Assembly (NCBI GenBank): GCA_903913865.1
Contig: CAIWMU010000013.1
Span: 1-57,596, forward strand
Source of the DNA: an uncultured Verrucomicrobia subdivision 3 bacterium
Lineage (GTDB): Bacteria > Verrucomicrobiota > Verrucomicrobiia > Limisphaerales > UBA8199
Direction of reading: 5' to 3'
DNA: 57,596 nt
The notes beneath the pieces are model-generated. The model was not told where the DNA came from, searched no databases, and worked only from the letters and a program-made list of their open reading frames with translations. Below are positions 44,546 to 52,567 of this stretch, in pieces; position 1 is the stretch's first letter; every line of letters starts with the position of its first letter. Both the position numbers and the translations under genes were made by a program.

Positions 44546-45679
44546 ATGAAAAAGCTCATAACCCTTCTAACTACAGTCTTAACCGGCGGACTCGCGTGCC
44601 TGGGGACGGTGCGTGCAGCCGATCTCTCCGTCCTTGATACGAGCCTTGGAAGTCTTTATCGCGTTTCCAACGCAAAGTCGCGATCCATCAGCCCCGAGAA
44701 TTTCACGGGTGAAAAGGGAAAAGCCGGGATGGCGACTGAGGGAACCGGCAAGGGAGCCGCCCGGGAACTCGGTGCGCCATGGAAAATCTCCCCCTCGGTG
44801 GTTGTCAAGGCGGGCACGACATTCACGCTGGGTGAAATCAAGGGACCCGGTTCGATCCAGCAGATTTGGATGACTCCCACAGGCAACTGGCGGAAGTCGA
44901 TCATTCGCTTTTACTGGGATGGTGAAAAGGAACCCTCCGTGGAGTGTCCGGTCGGTGATTTCTTCGCCTGCGGTTGGGGAAAATACTGCCAGATCAATTC
45001 GATGGCCGTCTGTGTCAACCCCGGCAGCGCCTTCAACTGCTATTGGCCGATGCCCTTCCGCAAATCGGCACGGATCACCATGCAGAACATCGACAGCAAG
45101 GACATGGTGGTTTACTACCAGATCAATTACCAACTGGCACCAGTGCCCAAAAGCGCCGGCTATTTCCACGCGCAATTCCGGCAGGAGACCCCCCTCAAGG
45201 AAAAGGGGACCTATACGATTCTGGATGGTTTGAAGGGGCAGGGACAGTATGTGGGAACCTACCTGGCGTGGGAAGTTCACAGCCCGGGCTGGTGGGGTGA
45301 AGGGGAAATCAAGTTCTTCATGGATGGAGACAAGGAATACCCGACCATCTGCGGCACCGGCACTGAGGATTATTTCTGCGGCTCCTACAACTTCGAGAAC
45401 CATGAGACCCGGAAGTATCAGGTGTTCTCAACTCCGTATGCGGGTCTGGCTCAGGTCCTTCCGCCGGACAAGACCTACGAGGTTGGCCAGCAGTTTGGCC
45501 TTTACCGGTGGCACATTCAGGATCCTGTGCGATTTGACAAGGATCTGCGCGTGACGATCCAGGCGCTGGGATGGAAGTCGGAGGGGCGTTATTTGAAATT
45601 GGAGGACAACATTTCCTCCGTGGGATACTGGTATCAGAAAGAGCCGCACGGAAAGTTTCCTGCGCTGAACTTGAAGTAG
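44546..45679 (+). CDS. Exported DUF2961 protein, GH172 family
   Basis: Predicted glycoside hydrolase of family 172, whose studied members act on furanosides (difructose dianhydride, arabinofuranosides, galactofuranosides); 377 aa. Signal peptide MKKLITLLTTVLTGG... ends near VRAAD. Family features are the paired jelly-roll pattern (GSIQQIWMTPTGNWR, RFYWDGEKEPSVECPVGDFF, NCYWPMPFRKSARI) and GTGTEDYF at 270-277, where Glu274 matches a conserved catalytic acid. A strong terminator follows within 20 bases of the stop. A neighbouring GH127 gene also belongs to a furanosidase family, which hints at a shared furanoside substrate. Confidence 0.88.
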   Translation: MKKLITLLTTVLTGGLACLGTVRAADLSVLDTSLGSLYRVSNAKSRSISPENFTGEKGKAGMATEGTGKGAARELGAPWKISPSVVVKAGTTFTLGEIKGPGSIQQIWMTPTGNWRKSIIRFYWDGEKEPSVECPVGDFFACGWGKYCQINSMAVCVNPGSAFNCYWPMPFRKSARITMQNIDSKDMVVYYQINYQLAPVPKSAGYFHAQFRQETPLKEKGTYTILDGLKGQGQYVGTYLAWEVHSPGWWGEGEIKFFMDGDKEYPTICGTGTEDYFCGSYNFENHETRKYQVFSTPYAGLAQVLPPDKTYEVGQQFGLYRWHIQDPVRFDKDLRVTIQALGWKSEGRYLKLEDNISSVGYWYQKEPHGKFPALNLK

Positions 45680-45699
45680 ATTATCCTGAAAACATCGAA

Positions 45700-45732
45700 G
45701 GGGCAGGGGCTGGAAGTGCCCCCGCCCCTTTT
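45700..45732 (+). terminator. Rho-independent terminator after the GH172 gene
   Basis: Eleven-base GC-rich arms (GGGGCAGGGGC at 45700-45710, GCCCCCGCCCC at 45718-45728, one mismatch) around a 7-base loop, followed by TTTTCCTTTT. It sits 21 bases after the stop codon and directly before the convergent aminotransferase gene. Confidence 0.9.
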
Positions 45733-45743
45733 CCTTTTCCGGT

Positions 45744-47075
45744 TCAGGAATGGCCGAGTTCGCTTCGATGGGCCCAGACTTTCTGAAACGCCTTTGCATA
45801 TTGCTCCACCACATCGGGGGCCGGTTCGTAGAGAGCGGGGAGGAAGATGTGATTGGCGTTCACGAAGTCGTTTCCGGGCATTTCTGCCGGTATTGTGGGC
45901 GGGTGGTGCCACCATTTTGCCTCGGCGTAAATTTTCAGTTTGTGTTGCTCCGGATAATCCCAGAACCGGGCCTGAACACCTTCAGCCACCAGGGCCTTGA
46001 CCAGGGCATCGCGTGAGAAGCCGAGCTTTTTGAAGTCCAGAAACAGCATGTTGCCGTTGTAATAAACCCGTTTTTGATCCTGACGGCAGACCGGCTCAGT
46101 GATCCCTTCCAAATGGGTGAGGTGCCCGTTCAGGGTCCTGACGTTCTCGTTCACAATCGCGTTCTGCCGGTCGAGGGTTTTCAGCTGTTCCCGCGCCAGA
46201 GCCGCTGCAAGGGGATGCATCCGGTATTTTTGGCCGAAACCGGTTCCCTCGTATTGGTGGATGGGGCTTTCCTTCGGAAATCGGCCGGGATCGAGGTATT
46301 CCCCGAATGCGGCCGCCCGCTCGTAATGCTCCCGCTGTTGATACATCCCCATCCCCCCTTCGACGCAGGGGAGAACTTTTGAGGCCTGAAAGCTGAAGAT
46401 TCCCATCAGCCCCCAGCTCCCCATCATGCGACCCTGCATGGAGGCACCCTGGGCATGGGCTGCGTCCTCCAGCAGGATCAACCCTTTTTCTTTGGCCCAG
46501 GCTTCAAGGTGGTCCATTTCACACGGGAGCCCCCAAGAATGCATGGCGACGATTGCTTTGGTACGGGGAGTAAGTTTGCGCTTGGCATCCTCGAGATCGA
46601 ACGTGGCCGTTTTGGGATTGATATCGATGAAGATCGGGACATGGCCGAAGAATCGCATGGCCAGACAGGTGGAGACGAATGTGTAGGAGGGCACCATGAT
46701 CTCGCTGCCCGGGGGCAGGTCGAGGGCGAAGAACATGCTCGTGAGAGCACTTGAGCCGTTCACATGGGCCTTTACGAAGGGGGACTTCGTGTAGCCCTGC
46801 CATTCCTTCTCGAAGTGGGTGAGTTCGGGATAAAACTGGTTGTTGTCCAGCAGGGCGCAGAGAGCCTTCTTCTCCGCATCCCCATATCTGGGCCATCGGG
46901 TGAGTGCTGCCATGCGCGAGGCGGGAATGTTGACTGCTTTCCCTCCCCCCGAGACCGCCAGAGTCTCACCGGAGGACCCTGCTGCGCGCCCGGCGATCGA
47001 CAATCCGACCGCTGCCACGCTGCCAGTTTTGATGAACTGCCGCCGGGATACTCTGCTGCCTGAGTTCGTTTTCAT
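45744..47075 (-). CDS. Tat-exported DegT/DnrJ/EryC1/StrS-type PLP aminotransferase
   Basis: Sugar-aminotransferase fold protein with a twin-arginine signal, 443 aa from the ATG at 47075. The start is chosen because it yields SRRQFIKTGSVAAVGLSIAG (Arg11-Arg12), a textbook Tat signal. The PLP site is intact: DAAHAQGA at 204-211 and Lys233 in SFQASKVLP. Cytoplasmic members aminate nucleotide sugars; a periplasmic location means the protein is exported folded, presumably with PLP, and must act on another substrate. Similar Tat-bearing DegT proteins occur in Planctomycetes and Verrucomicrobia without an assigned role. It lies 100 bases downstream of the GH127 gene on the same strand, so co-expression is likely. 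Confidence 0.85.
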   Translation of the reverse strand: MKTNSGSRVSRRQFIKTGSVAAVGLSIAGRAAGSSGETLAVSGGGKAVNIPASRMAALTRWPRYGDAEKKALCALLDNNQFYPELTHFEKEWQGYTKSPFVKAHVNGSSALTSMFFALDLPPGSEIMVPSYTFVSTCLAMRFFGHVPIFIDINPKTATFDLEDAKRKLTPRTKAIVAMHSWGLPCEMDHLEAWAKEKGLILLEDAAHAQGASMQGRMMGSWGLMGIFSFQASKVLPCVEGGMGMYQQREHYERAAAFGEYLDPGRFPKESPIHQYEGTGFGQKYRMHPLAAALAREQLKTLDRQNAIVNENVRTLNGHLTHLEGITEPVCRQDQKRVYYNGNMLFLDFKKLGFSRDALVKALVAEGVQARFWDYPEQHKLKIYAEAKWWHHPPTIPAEMPGNDFVNANHIFLPALYEPAPDVVEQYAKAFQKVWAHRSELGHS

Positions 47076-47174
47076 AATCTCATGCTTTGTTGTCAACCCT
47101 GCCGGGTTCGCCTGCACCCGGGAGGAATCTGAACGGGATCCGGGAGGGCTCACCACGGTGCCCCCGGGGCTTGG

Positions 47175-49544
47175 TCAGTGCCGCACGGAGCGGGCACCGA
47201 AGATACCTCCAGCCATGTTGTCGGGATGAGCTTGAAGCTTCACCACAACGGATTCCCGTCCTTTTGTGAGGTTCTCCGGAATGGGGAGGACGACGTCGAA
47301 AAACTGACCGGGCTTGTTGTTCTGCAAGGTCACCGTGGTTAGCTTCACGTTGTCTGCCAGGATGTCGAATGTGCGCTTTCCGCCGTCCTCGCCCCAGAAA
47401 GTGAGTTGCACATCGGAGGGCTTATCGGCATCAACCTTCAGTTTGAAGCTGAACCATCCACCATCGGTGGCATGCCTCCACTTGCGGCCGAAAGCCTCCC
47501 CGGCGGCAGTTTTCTCGCCCTGCAGGTCGTGATCCCGTTCCGGCTGCATCTCGCCGATGCGGAGGTTGTCGATGGTGCGGGCGGCAAGGGCGAGTTCCTC
47601 CTCCTGGCGGGTGCGGATTTCGGTCTCGCGCTGCGACCATTCTGCGGGGGTGTATTTGTCGATGTAAACGGTGTAACGATGGTCCTGGAGTGCGTGGAAT
47701 GGCACGAGTTTGAAGTCCTGGGGATGCCCTATGCGAGAGCTTGCGAAGTTGCCCGGCTCACCCGGCACCGGCTGCAGCATGTGCGTGACATCCGCATCTG
47801 AACTGACAATGGCCGGGACGTAAAAGGGCAGGTCGGCCCCAAGATCGTCAATGCCGCCGAGTTCGGCAGCCAAAAGAGTGGGGCCGTTGAAGAACGCGAT
47901 GCGGTTGGGGTTGTCCGGCATGGCCTCGGTGCGAAGGCCCATGGGGAACTCGACATCAATGTGGTCCCCCTTCTTCCACTTCCGCTTGAGGGAGACATAG
48001 CTCGAGGGGGCAGATGTGGTCTTTTCGAGGCGGCCGTTGACCCGGACGGAAAAGCCCTTCGTGGCCCAGTAGGGATGGCGGATCAACACCGTGAATTCGG
48101 ACGATTTCTGGAGGTTCAGAGTGATATGGCTGGAATCACTATTGGGCCACCCTGTTTCCTGACGAAGCTTCAGGCCTCGCTCTGGCCAGTTGAGGTCCGA
48201 GGGGATGAAGAGGTTCACCCAGATATCCTGTGCGTTATGAAAGTAGATGGCCTCCCCGTATTTGACGTGGTTTTCCATGCCGGTGCCTACACAGCAGGTA
48301 AAACCGTCATCCAGTGACTGGTATTCCTTGAAGTGCCCCGGGTGGAGGGAGAGGTAATAAATGACCCGTCCGTCCGGATGCTGGGTGGCCCGGATGTGGT
48401 TGAGGAGGGCCCGCTCGTAGAAATCGGCAACGGCCGCGTTCGGGTTCCATCCAAAGACGTGGCGGGTCAGTTTGAGCATGTTGTAGACGTTGCACGACTC
48501 CGTGGTCATGGTGCTCAGGCGGTCATTCAACTTGTCGGCAGGCCCGAAGTGCTCATGGTCGGAGTGGCCACCGGTCACGTAGGAGTGGTGATTCACAACA
48601 CGATCCCAGAAGAAGCTGGCGGTCTCACGGTCCGATTCCATACCGGCGAGTTCGTAGCGGGTTGCGAGGCCTATCAATTTGGGAATCTGGGTATTGCCGT
48701 GCTTGCCCGGGAGGATGTCCTCCCCGTGAGAAAGTGGATCAAGGATGGCGCGGTGGTGGAAACGGCGCGAGAGGGTCAGGTAGCGGACGTCCCCGGTATC
48801 GGCATAGAGATCGGCGAGAACTTCGTTCATTCCGCCATGCTCTGCGGCCAGAACGGCCTGCATCTGGTTCTCGTTCAGGCCGCTCAGTGTTTTTTCGAAC
48901 CAGTCGCCGAGCTTTCTTGAGATTTCGAGTGCCTGATTGTTGCCGCAAAGGCGGTAGGCGTCCCGCAGTCCTGCCAGAAGCTTGTGGAGAGTATAGTTTG
49001 GAACCCAGATGCCGTTAAGATCAAACCCGCTGGACTTGATCTTTCCGGATGCGACCTCCTCGTAAGTTTTCATGCCGTTCGGGATGGCTGCAACGTAGCC
49101 GTTCCCATTTGCGGCCTGGCAGACTGCCAGTTCCTTCACGAAATAGTTGACCCGCTCCAACAGCCGGGACTCGCCGGTTGCCGCGTAGGCAATGGCGCAA
49201 CCGCTGAGGTAGTGTCCACCTGTGTGACCTGAGACACCCTGGGATTCCCATCCGCCATACTGCTTTGCCTTGGGCTCAAGTCCTGCCTCCTTACGAAAGT
49301 TGGCTAAAAAGCGGTCCGGTTCAAGGTCGAGCAGATACTTGACCCCGATATCCTGGCCCGCCTTGAATGGGCTGACCAGAAGGCGGACATCTGACAAGGG
49401 AAACGTGGCAGCTTTTGGGGGGGCTGCCGGCTTGATTTTTGCCGGGACGGGACTGGAGCTGAGGGATTCAGCCCCGGCGCCAATAAGGCCGAGCCAGAGG
49501 CCAAATGCGGAACCCAGAAGGATGCTAACTTTTGATTTCACCAT
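47175..49544 (-). CDS. Exported beta-L-arabinofuranosidase-like GH127 (DUF1680) protein
   Basis: Predicted zinc-dependent retaining glycosidase using a cysteine nucleophile, 789 aa. A signal peptide (cleavage near GAGAES) precedes an (alpha/alpha)6 barrel. The family metal/nucleophile set is visible: Glu349 and Cys351 in TTESCNVYNM, and Cys417-Cys418 in FTCCVGTGMENH; Glu331 in DHEHFG is a candidate acid/base. The C-terminal part has beta-sandwich modules (HATDGGWFSFKLKVD). Beta-L-arabinofuranose from plant hydroxyproline-rich glycoproteins or pectin is the classic substrate, but many DUF1680 relatives differ. It is probably transcribed together with the Tat-DegT gene, and is divergent from GH36. 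Confidence 0.92.
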   Translation of the reverse strand: MVKSKVSILLGSAFGLWLGLIGAGAESLSSSPVPAKIKPAAPPKAATFPLSDVRLLVSPFKAGQDIGVKYLLDLEPDRFLANFRKEAGLEPKAKQYGGWESQGVSGHTGGHYLSGCAIAYAATGESRLLERVNYFVKELAVCQAANGNGYVAAIPNGMKTYEEVASGKIKSSGFDLNGIWVPNYTLHKLLAGLRDAYRLCGNNQALEISRKLGDWFEKTLSGLNENQMQAVLAAEHGGMNEVLADLYADTGDVRYLTLSRRFHHRAILDPLSHGEDILPGKHGNTQIPKLIGLATRYELAGMESDRETASFFWDRVVNHHSYVTGGHSDHEHFGPADKLNDRLSTMTTESCNVYNMLKLTRHVFGWNPNAAVADFYERALLNHIRATQHPDGRVIYYLSLHPGHFKEYQSLDDGFTCCVGTGMENHVKYGEAIYFHNAQDIWVNLFIPSDLNWPERGLKLRQETGWPNSDSSHITLNLQKSSEFTVLIRHPYWATKGFSVRVNGRLEKTTSAPSSYVSLKRKWKKGDHIDVEFPMGLRTEAMPDNPNRIAFFNGPTLLAAELGGIDDLGADLPFYVPAIVSSDADVTHMLQPVPGEPGNFASSRIGHPQDFKLVPFHALQDHRYTVYIDKYTPAEWSQRETEIRTRQEEELALAARTIDNLRIGEMQPERDHDLQGEKTAAGEAFGRKWRHATDGGWFSFKLKVDADKPSDVQLTFWGEDGGKRTFDILADNVKLTTVTLQNNKPGQFFDVVLPIPENLTKGRESVVVKLQAHPDNMAGGIFGARSVRH

Positions 49545-49564
49545 GGCTTAATTGTCATCACTCG

Positions 49565-49592
49565 CCGGGAAACTGCAATCCTGTTTTCCCGG
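49565..49592. repeat. 8-bp-arm perfect inverted repeat between GH127 and GH36 genes
   Basis: CCGGGAAA at 49565-49572 and TTTCCCGG at 49585-49592, 12-base spacer. It lies 21 bases upstream of the GH127 start. It may be a shared operator for the two divergent genes, or a leader hairpin of the GH127 transcript. There is no T-run on either side, so it is not a terminator. Confidence 0.6.
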
Positions 49593-49928
49593 TTGAACGA
49601 TTCCAAATCGAAATGGAGCGAAACCCTGAATACCGGTATTCTGTCCGGGGGCAGGTTGGTGGGAATTTCATCCGAGACCCCTGCCGTTTCGGGCGTTGAG
49701 GGAAGCATAACAAGCGGAATGGGTTTCGATCTGGTTCATGGCGCGGATGTGTTGGTGGATAACTGTAGAAAGCGGATGCGCTCCTTGCCATGGGGTGGGG
49801 CAATGGATACCTTGAACGTACATTCACAAACCGATACCCAAATGCATCCCAATCAAACCACCAGCTGTGAGGGGGATCATCCCCAAGGATTAAGCACTTC
49901 CACGCGTTTTAACCTGTCTGCCTTGTTG
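49593..49928 (+). other. Region before the GH36 start, open frame without coding character
   Basis: The GH36 frame is open from a TTG at 49593, with ATGs at 49803 and 49842, but the encoded residues have no signal or domain resemblance. I treat it as 5' untranslated or promoter sequence. If 49842 is the true start, the protein gains 29 residues before the signal core. No clear promoter hexamers were found. Confidence 0.45.
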
Positions 49929-52475
49929 ATGGGCAGGTCGTGGGTCATGCCCGCGCTTCTGGCCGGGGCCTGTCTTTTGTCCGCGCAAGCGGGTGCGGCA
50001 CCCACCACAGAACGGGACCTGCCCGTGGAGTTTGCAGATGATGCGGTCATGGCATCTCCGCAGGAGGTGCGCCAGTTGCATGATTGGGTTGCAAAGTCGT
50101 TTGGTCTGGCGAAATCCTCCGGTGGCGCCGACCGGATCGGCCTCGAAGTGAGGCGGCAGGATTACAATGTGCTGCGCTTCGGGCAGTCCTGCATGGAAAC
50201 GCCCCTTCGCATTGGATCCAAGTCGTTCCAGCACGGGCTGGGGACGCATGCCCAGAGCGAAATCGTGGTGGCCATCCCCAAGGGTGCGATCACGTTCAAG
50301 TGCTTTGTGGGGGTCGATAACAATTATGACACGCGGGGGACGAGCGGGTCTGTCCAGTTCTCAGTGGGGTTCGATGGCACCCAAGTTTACCAGAGCGGGG
50401 TTAGGACGGGGGCGGATGAACCGGTTCCTGTCGATATCGATGTGCCCTGGGGTGCGCGGGAGATGCTCCTGAAGGTGACGGATGGGGGGAATGGACCGGC
50501 ATGTGACCAGGCGGATTGGGCCGATGCAAAATTCAAGATCAACGGCGGGAAGGATCGGTGGCTGGATGTAAATCAGTCGAACGGGTTCCTCCAGGATGGG
50601 GGGGCTCCGTTTTCGTTCGTTTATGGTGGGGCCAGTTCCGCGGACCTGCTGAAGGTCTGGAAGCGCTCCGTGGAGACGCGCGACCTGCCGGACCGGGTTG
50701 AGCAGGATATCCGATGGCAGGATCCGAAAACGGGATTGTCGGTGACCGCTGTGGTGAAGAGTTTCAAGCGTTATCCTGCAGTCGATTGGTTGTTGTATTT
50801 TGAAAATGGAGGGGAGCAGGATTCCCCGATTCTTGAGAACGTTCAGACCGCCGATTTTTCACTGACAACGGGTGCGGCGAGGAATGTCGGGTCGTTGCAC
50901 CAATTAAGGGGTGATTCATGCGGCGAGGAGAGTTTCACTCCCTTCACGACATCCCTGCCTTCCCCGAAGCGCATTCGACTGGCTCCCACGGCCGGAAGAC
51001 CCTCAGCAGTGAGCGCCTTTCCGTTTTTCGATCTGGAGTATGAGGGCAAGGGGTTTGTCGCCGCTGTGGGATGGTCCGGTCAGTGGGCAGCCTCCTTTGA
51101 CCGCACCGAGCGTGGCCCCACCCGTTTTCAGGTTGGCATGGAACGGACCCATCTGGTTCTGCATCCAGGTGAGAAGATCCGGACGCCCCGGGTTTTGGTG
51201 ATGCCCTGGCAGGGGGAGCGGGGTTTGGCACTGAACCGGTTCCGCCGACTGATGCTGTTCCACTATGTCCCGCAGAATCAGGGAAAACCGGTGCTTCTGC
51301 CGGTGGCCCTGCAGTGTTTTGATCGCTATGTGGGAACCCGCAAGGAATGGGCCACCGAGGCCGGTCAGATCGCAGCTGTGCGGTCGGGCAAGGATCTGGG
51401 TGTGGATACGCATTGGCTGGACGCAGCCTGGTTTCCGGTCGGCTTTCCAAACGGGGTGGGCAGCTGGTATGCCGATCCGAAGTCATTCCCGAACGGGCTG
51501 AAGCCGGTAAGCGATGAATGCCATCGCATGGGGATGAAATTCGTCCTTTGGTTTGAGCCGGAGCGCGTGGCAGCCGGTTCCCAGCTGGCGCGTGAACATC
51601 CGGAATTCGTCATGGGTGGGGAGAAGGGGGGGCTCTTCAAGTTGAACGACCCTGCTGCGCGAAGGCACCTCACCGATCTGCTCTCAAAACGGATCTCTGA
51701 ATACGGGATCGACATCTACCGCAACGACTTCAACATCGATCCCCTGGGCTTCTGGCAGCAGGCCGACTCAGCGGACCGGCAGGGCATGACCGAGATCCGG
51801 TATGTGGAGGGACATTATGCCATGTGGGATGAACTTCTGGCCCGTCACAAGGGGTTGGTCATCGACAACTGTGCGAGCGGAGGGCGGCGGATTGATCTGG
51901 AAACCTGCTCAAGGTCGGTGCCACTGTGGCGCAGTGATACGAGTTGCTCCCCGGGACATCCGGAGTGGAACCAATTGCAGACGGCCGGGCTTTCACAATA
52001 CATCCCGCTGCATACGGCCTGTGTCTGGATTCCTGAGGCTTACGATGTGCGGAGTGCGGGCACCGGTGGATTGATCGCCCAGATGGATTATCTCGATCCC
52101 AAGTTTCCCAAATCAGCAGCGGCAGCCATGATTGCTGAAATTCGCGAGAATCAAAAGTATCACTATGGCGATTTCTATCCCCTTTCCAGCCCTTCGATCT
52201 CCCCGGATCAATTCGTGGCCTACCAGTTCCATCGGCCTGATTTGAACGCCGGCATCGTCCTCGGGTTCCGGCATGCACAGTGCGGTTTTGTAGGAGTCAC
52301 CGTGGGCCTCCACGGCTTGAATCCGAAGGAGAAGTACATGGTCGAAGTGATCGATGATAAACTCGTTACAGTGCGCAGGAAGGCCACAGGCAGGGAGTTG
52401 CTCGATGGGTTGGACATCCGCGCCGGGAAGCCCGGTTCGAGCGTGGTCGTGCGATATCGACCGGTTGGCACATGA
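49929..52475 (+). CDS. Exported alpha-galactosidase, GH36/melibiase, with NPCBM module
   Basis: Predicted to release alpha-galactose or a related sugar outside the cytoplasm, 848 aa from the ATG at 49929. That start gives MGRSWVMPALLAGACLLSAQAGAA, in effect a complete signal peptide. An NPCBM module (about 65-205) contains FQHGLGTHAQS, almost the same motif as in the GH27 enzyme upstream. The GH36 barrel follows with WFEPERVA, nucleophile Asp in IYRNDFNIDP and acid/base region CASGGRRIDLET...WRSDTSC. The usual KxD pattern of the nucleophile loop is RND here. C-terminal beta-sandwich residues close the protein. It is divergent from GH127 across a marked inverted repeat. Confidence 0.9.
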   Translation: MGRSWVMPALLAGACLLSAQAGAAPTTERDLPVEFADDAVMASPQEVRQLHDWVAKSFGLAKSSGGADRIGLEVRRQDYNVLRFGQSCMETPLRIGSKSFQHGLGTHAQSEIVVAIPKGAITFKCFVGVDNNYDTRGTSGSVQFSVGFDGTQVYQSGVRTGADEPVPVDIDVPWGAREMLLKVTDGGNGPACDQADWADAKFKINGGKDRWLDVNQSNGFLQDGGAPFSFVYGGASSADLLKVWKRSVETRDLPDRVEQDIRWQDPKTGLSVTAVVKSFKRYPAVDWLLYFENGGEQDSPILENVQTADFSLTTGAARNVGSLHQLRGDSCGEESFTPFTTSLPSPKRIRLAPTAGRPSAVSAFPFFDLEYEGKGFVAAVGWSGQWAASFDRTERGPTRFQVGMERTHLVLHPGEKIRTPRVLVMPWQGERGLALNRFRRLMLFHYVPQNQGKPVLLPVALQCFDRYVGTRKEWATEAGQIAAVRSGKDLGVDTHWLDAAWFPVGFPNGVGSWYADPKSFPNGLKPVSDECHRMGMKFVLWFEPERVAAGSQLAREHPEFVMGGEKGGLFKLNDPAARRHLTDLLSKRISEYGIDIYRNDFNIDPLGFWQQADSADRQGMTEIRYVEGHYAMWDELLARHKGLVIDNCASGGRRIDLETCSRSVPLWRSDTSCSPGHPEWNQLQTAGLSQYIPLHTACVWIPEAYDVRSAGTGGLIAQMDYLDPKFPKSAAAAMIAEIRENQKYHYGDFYPLSSPSISPDQFVAYQFHRPDLNAGIVLGFRHAQCGFVGVTVGLHGLNPKEKYMVEVIDDKLVTVRRKATGRELLDGLDIRAGKPGSSVVVRYRPVGT

Positions 52476-52567
52476 TCCGGGTTGGCCCCGCGCCATCTGG
52501 AGGCACCATCTCGGGCGGTGCGCGCCAGAGGGGGGAGGATTGTCGGGTTCCCTCTCCGGCCGTCGGA

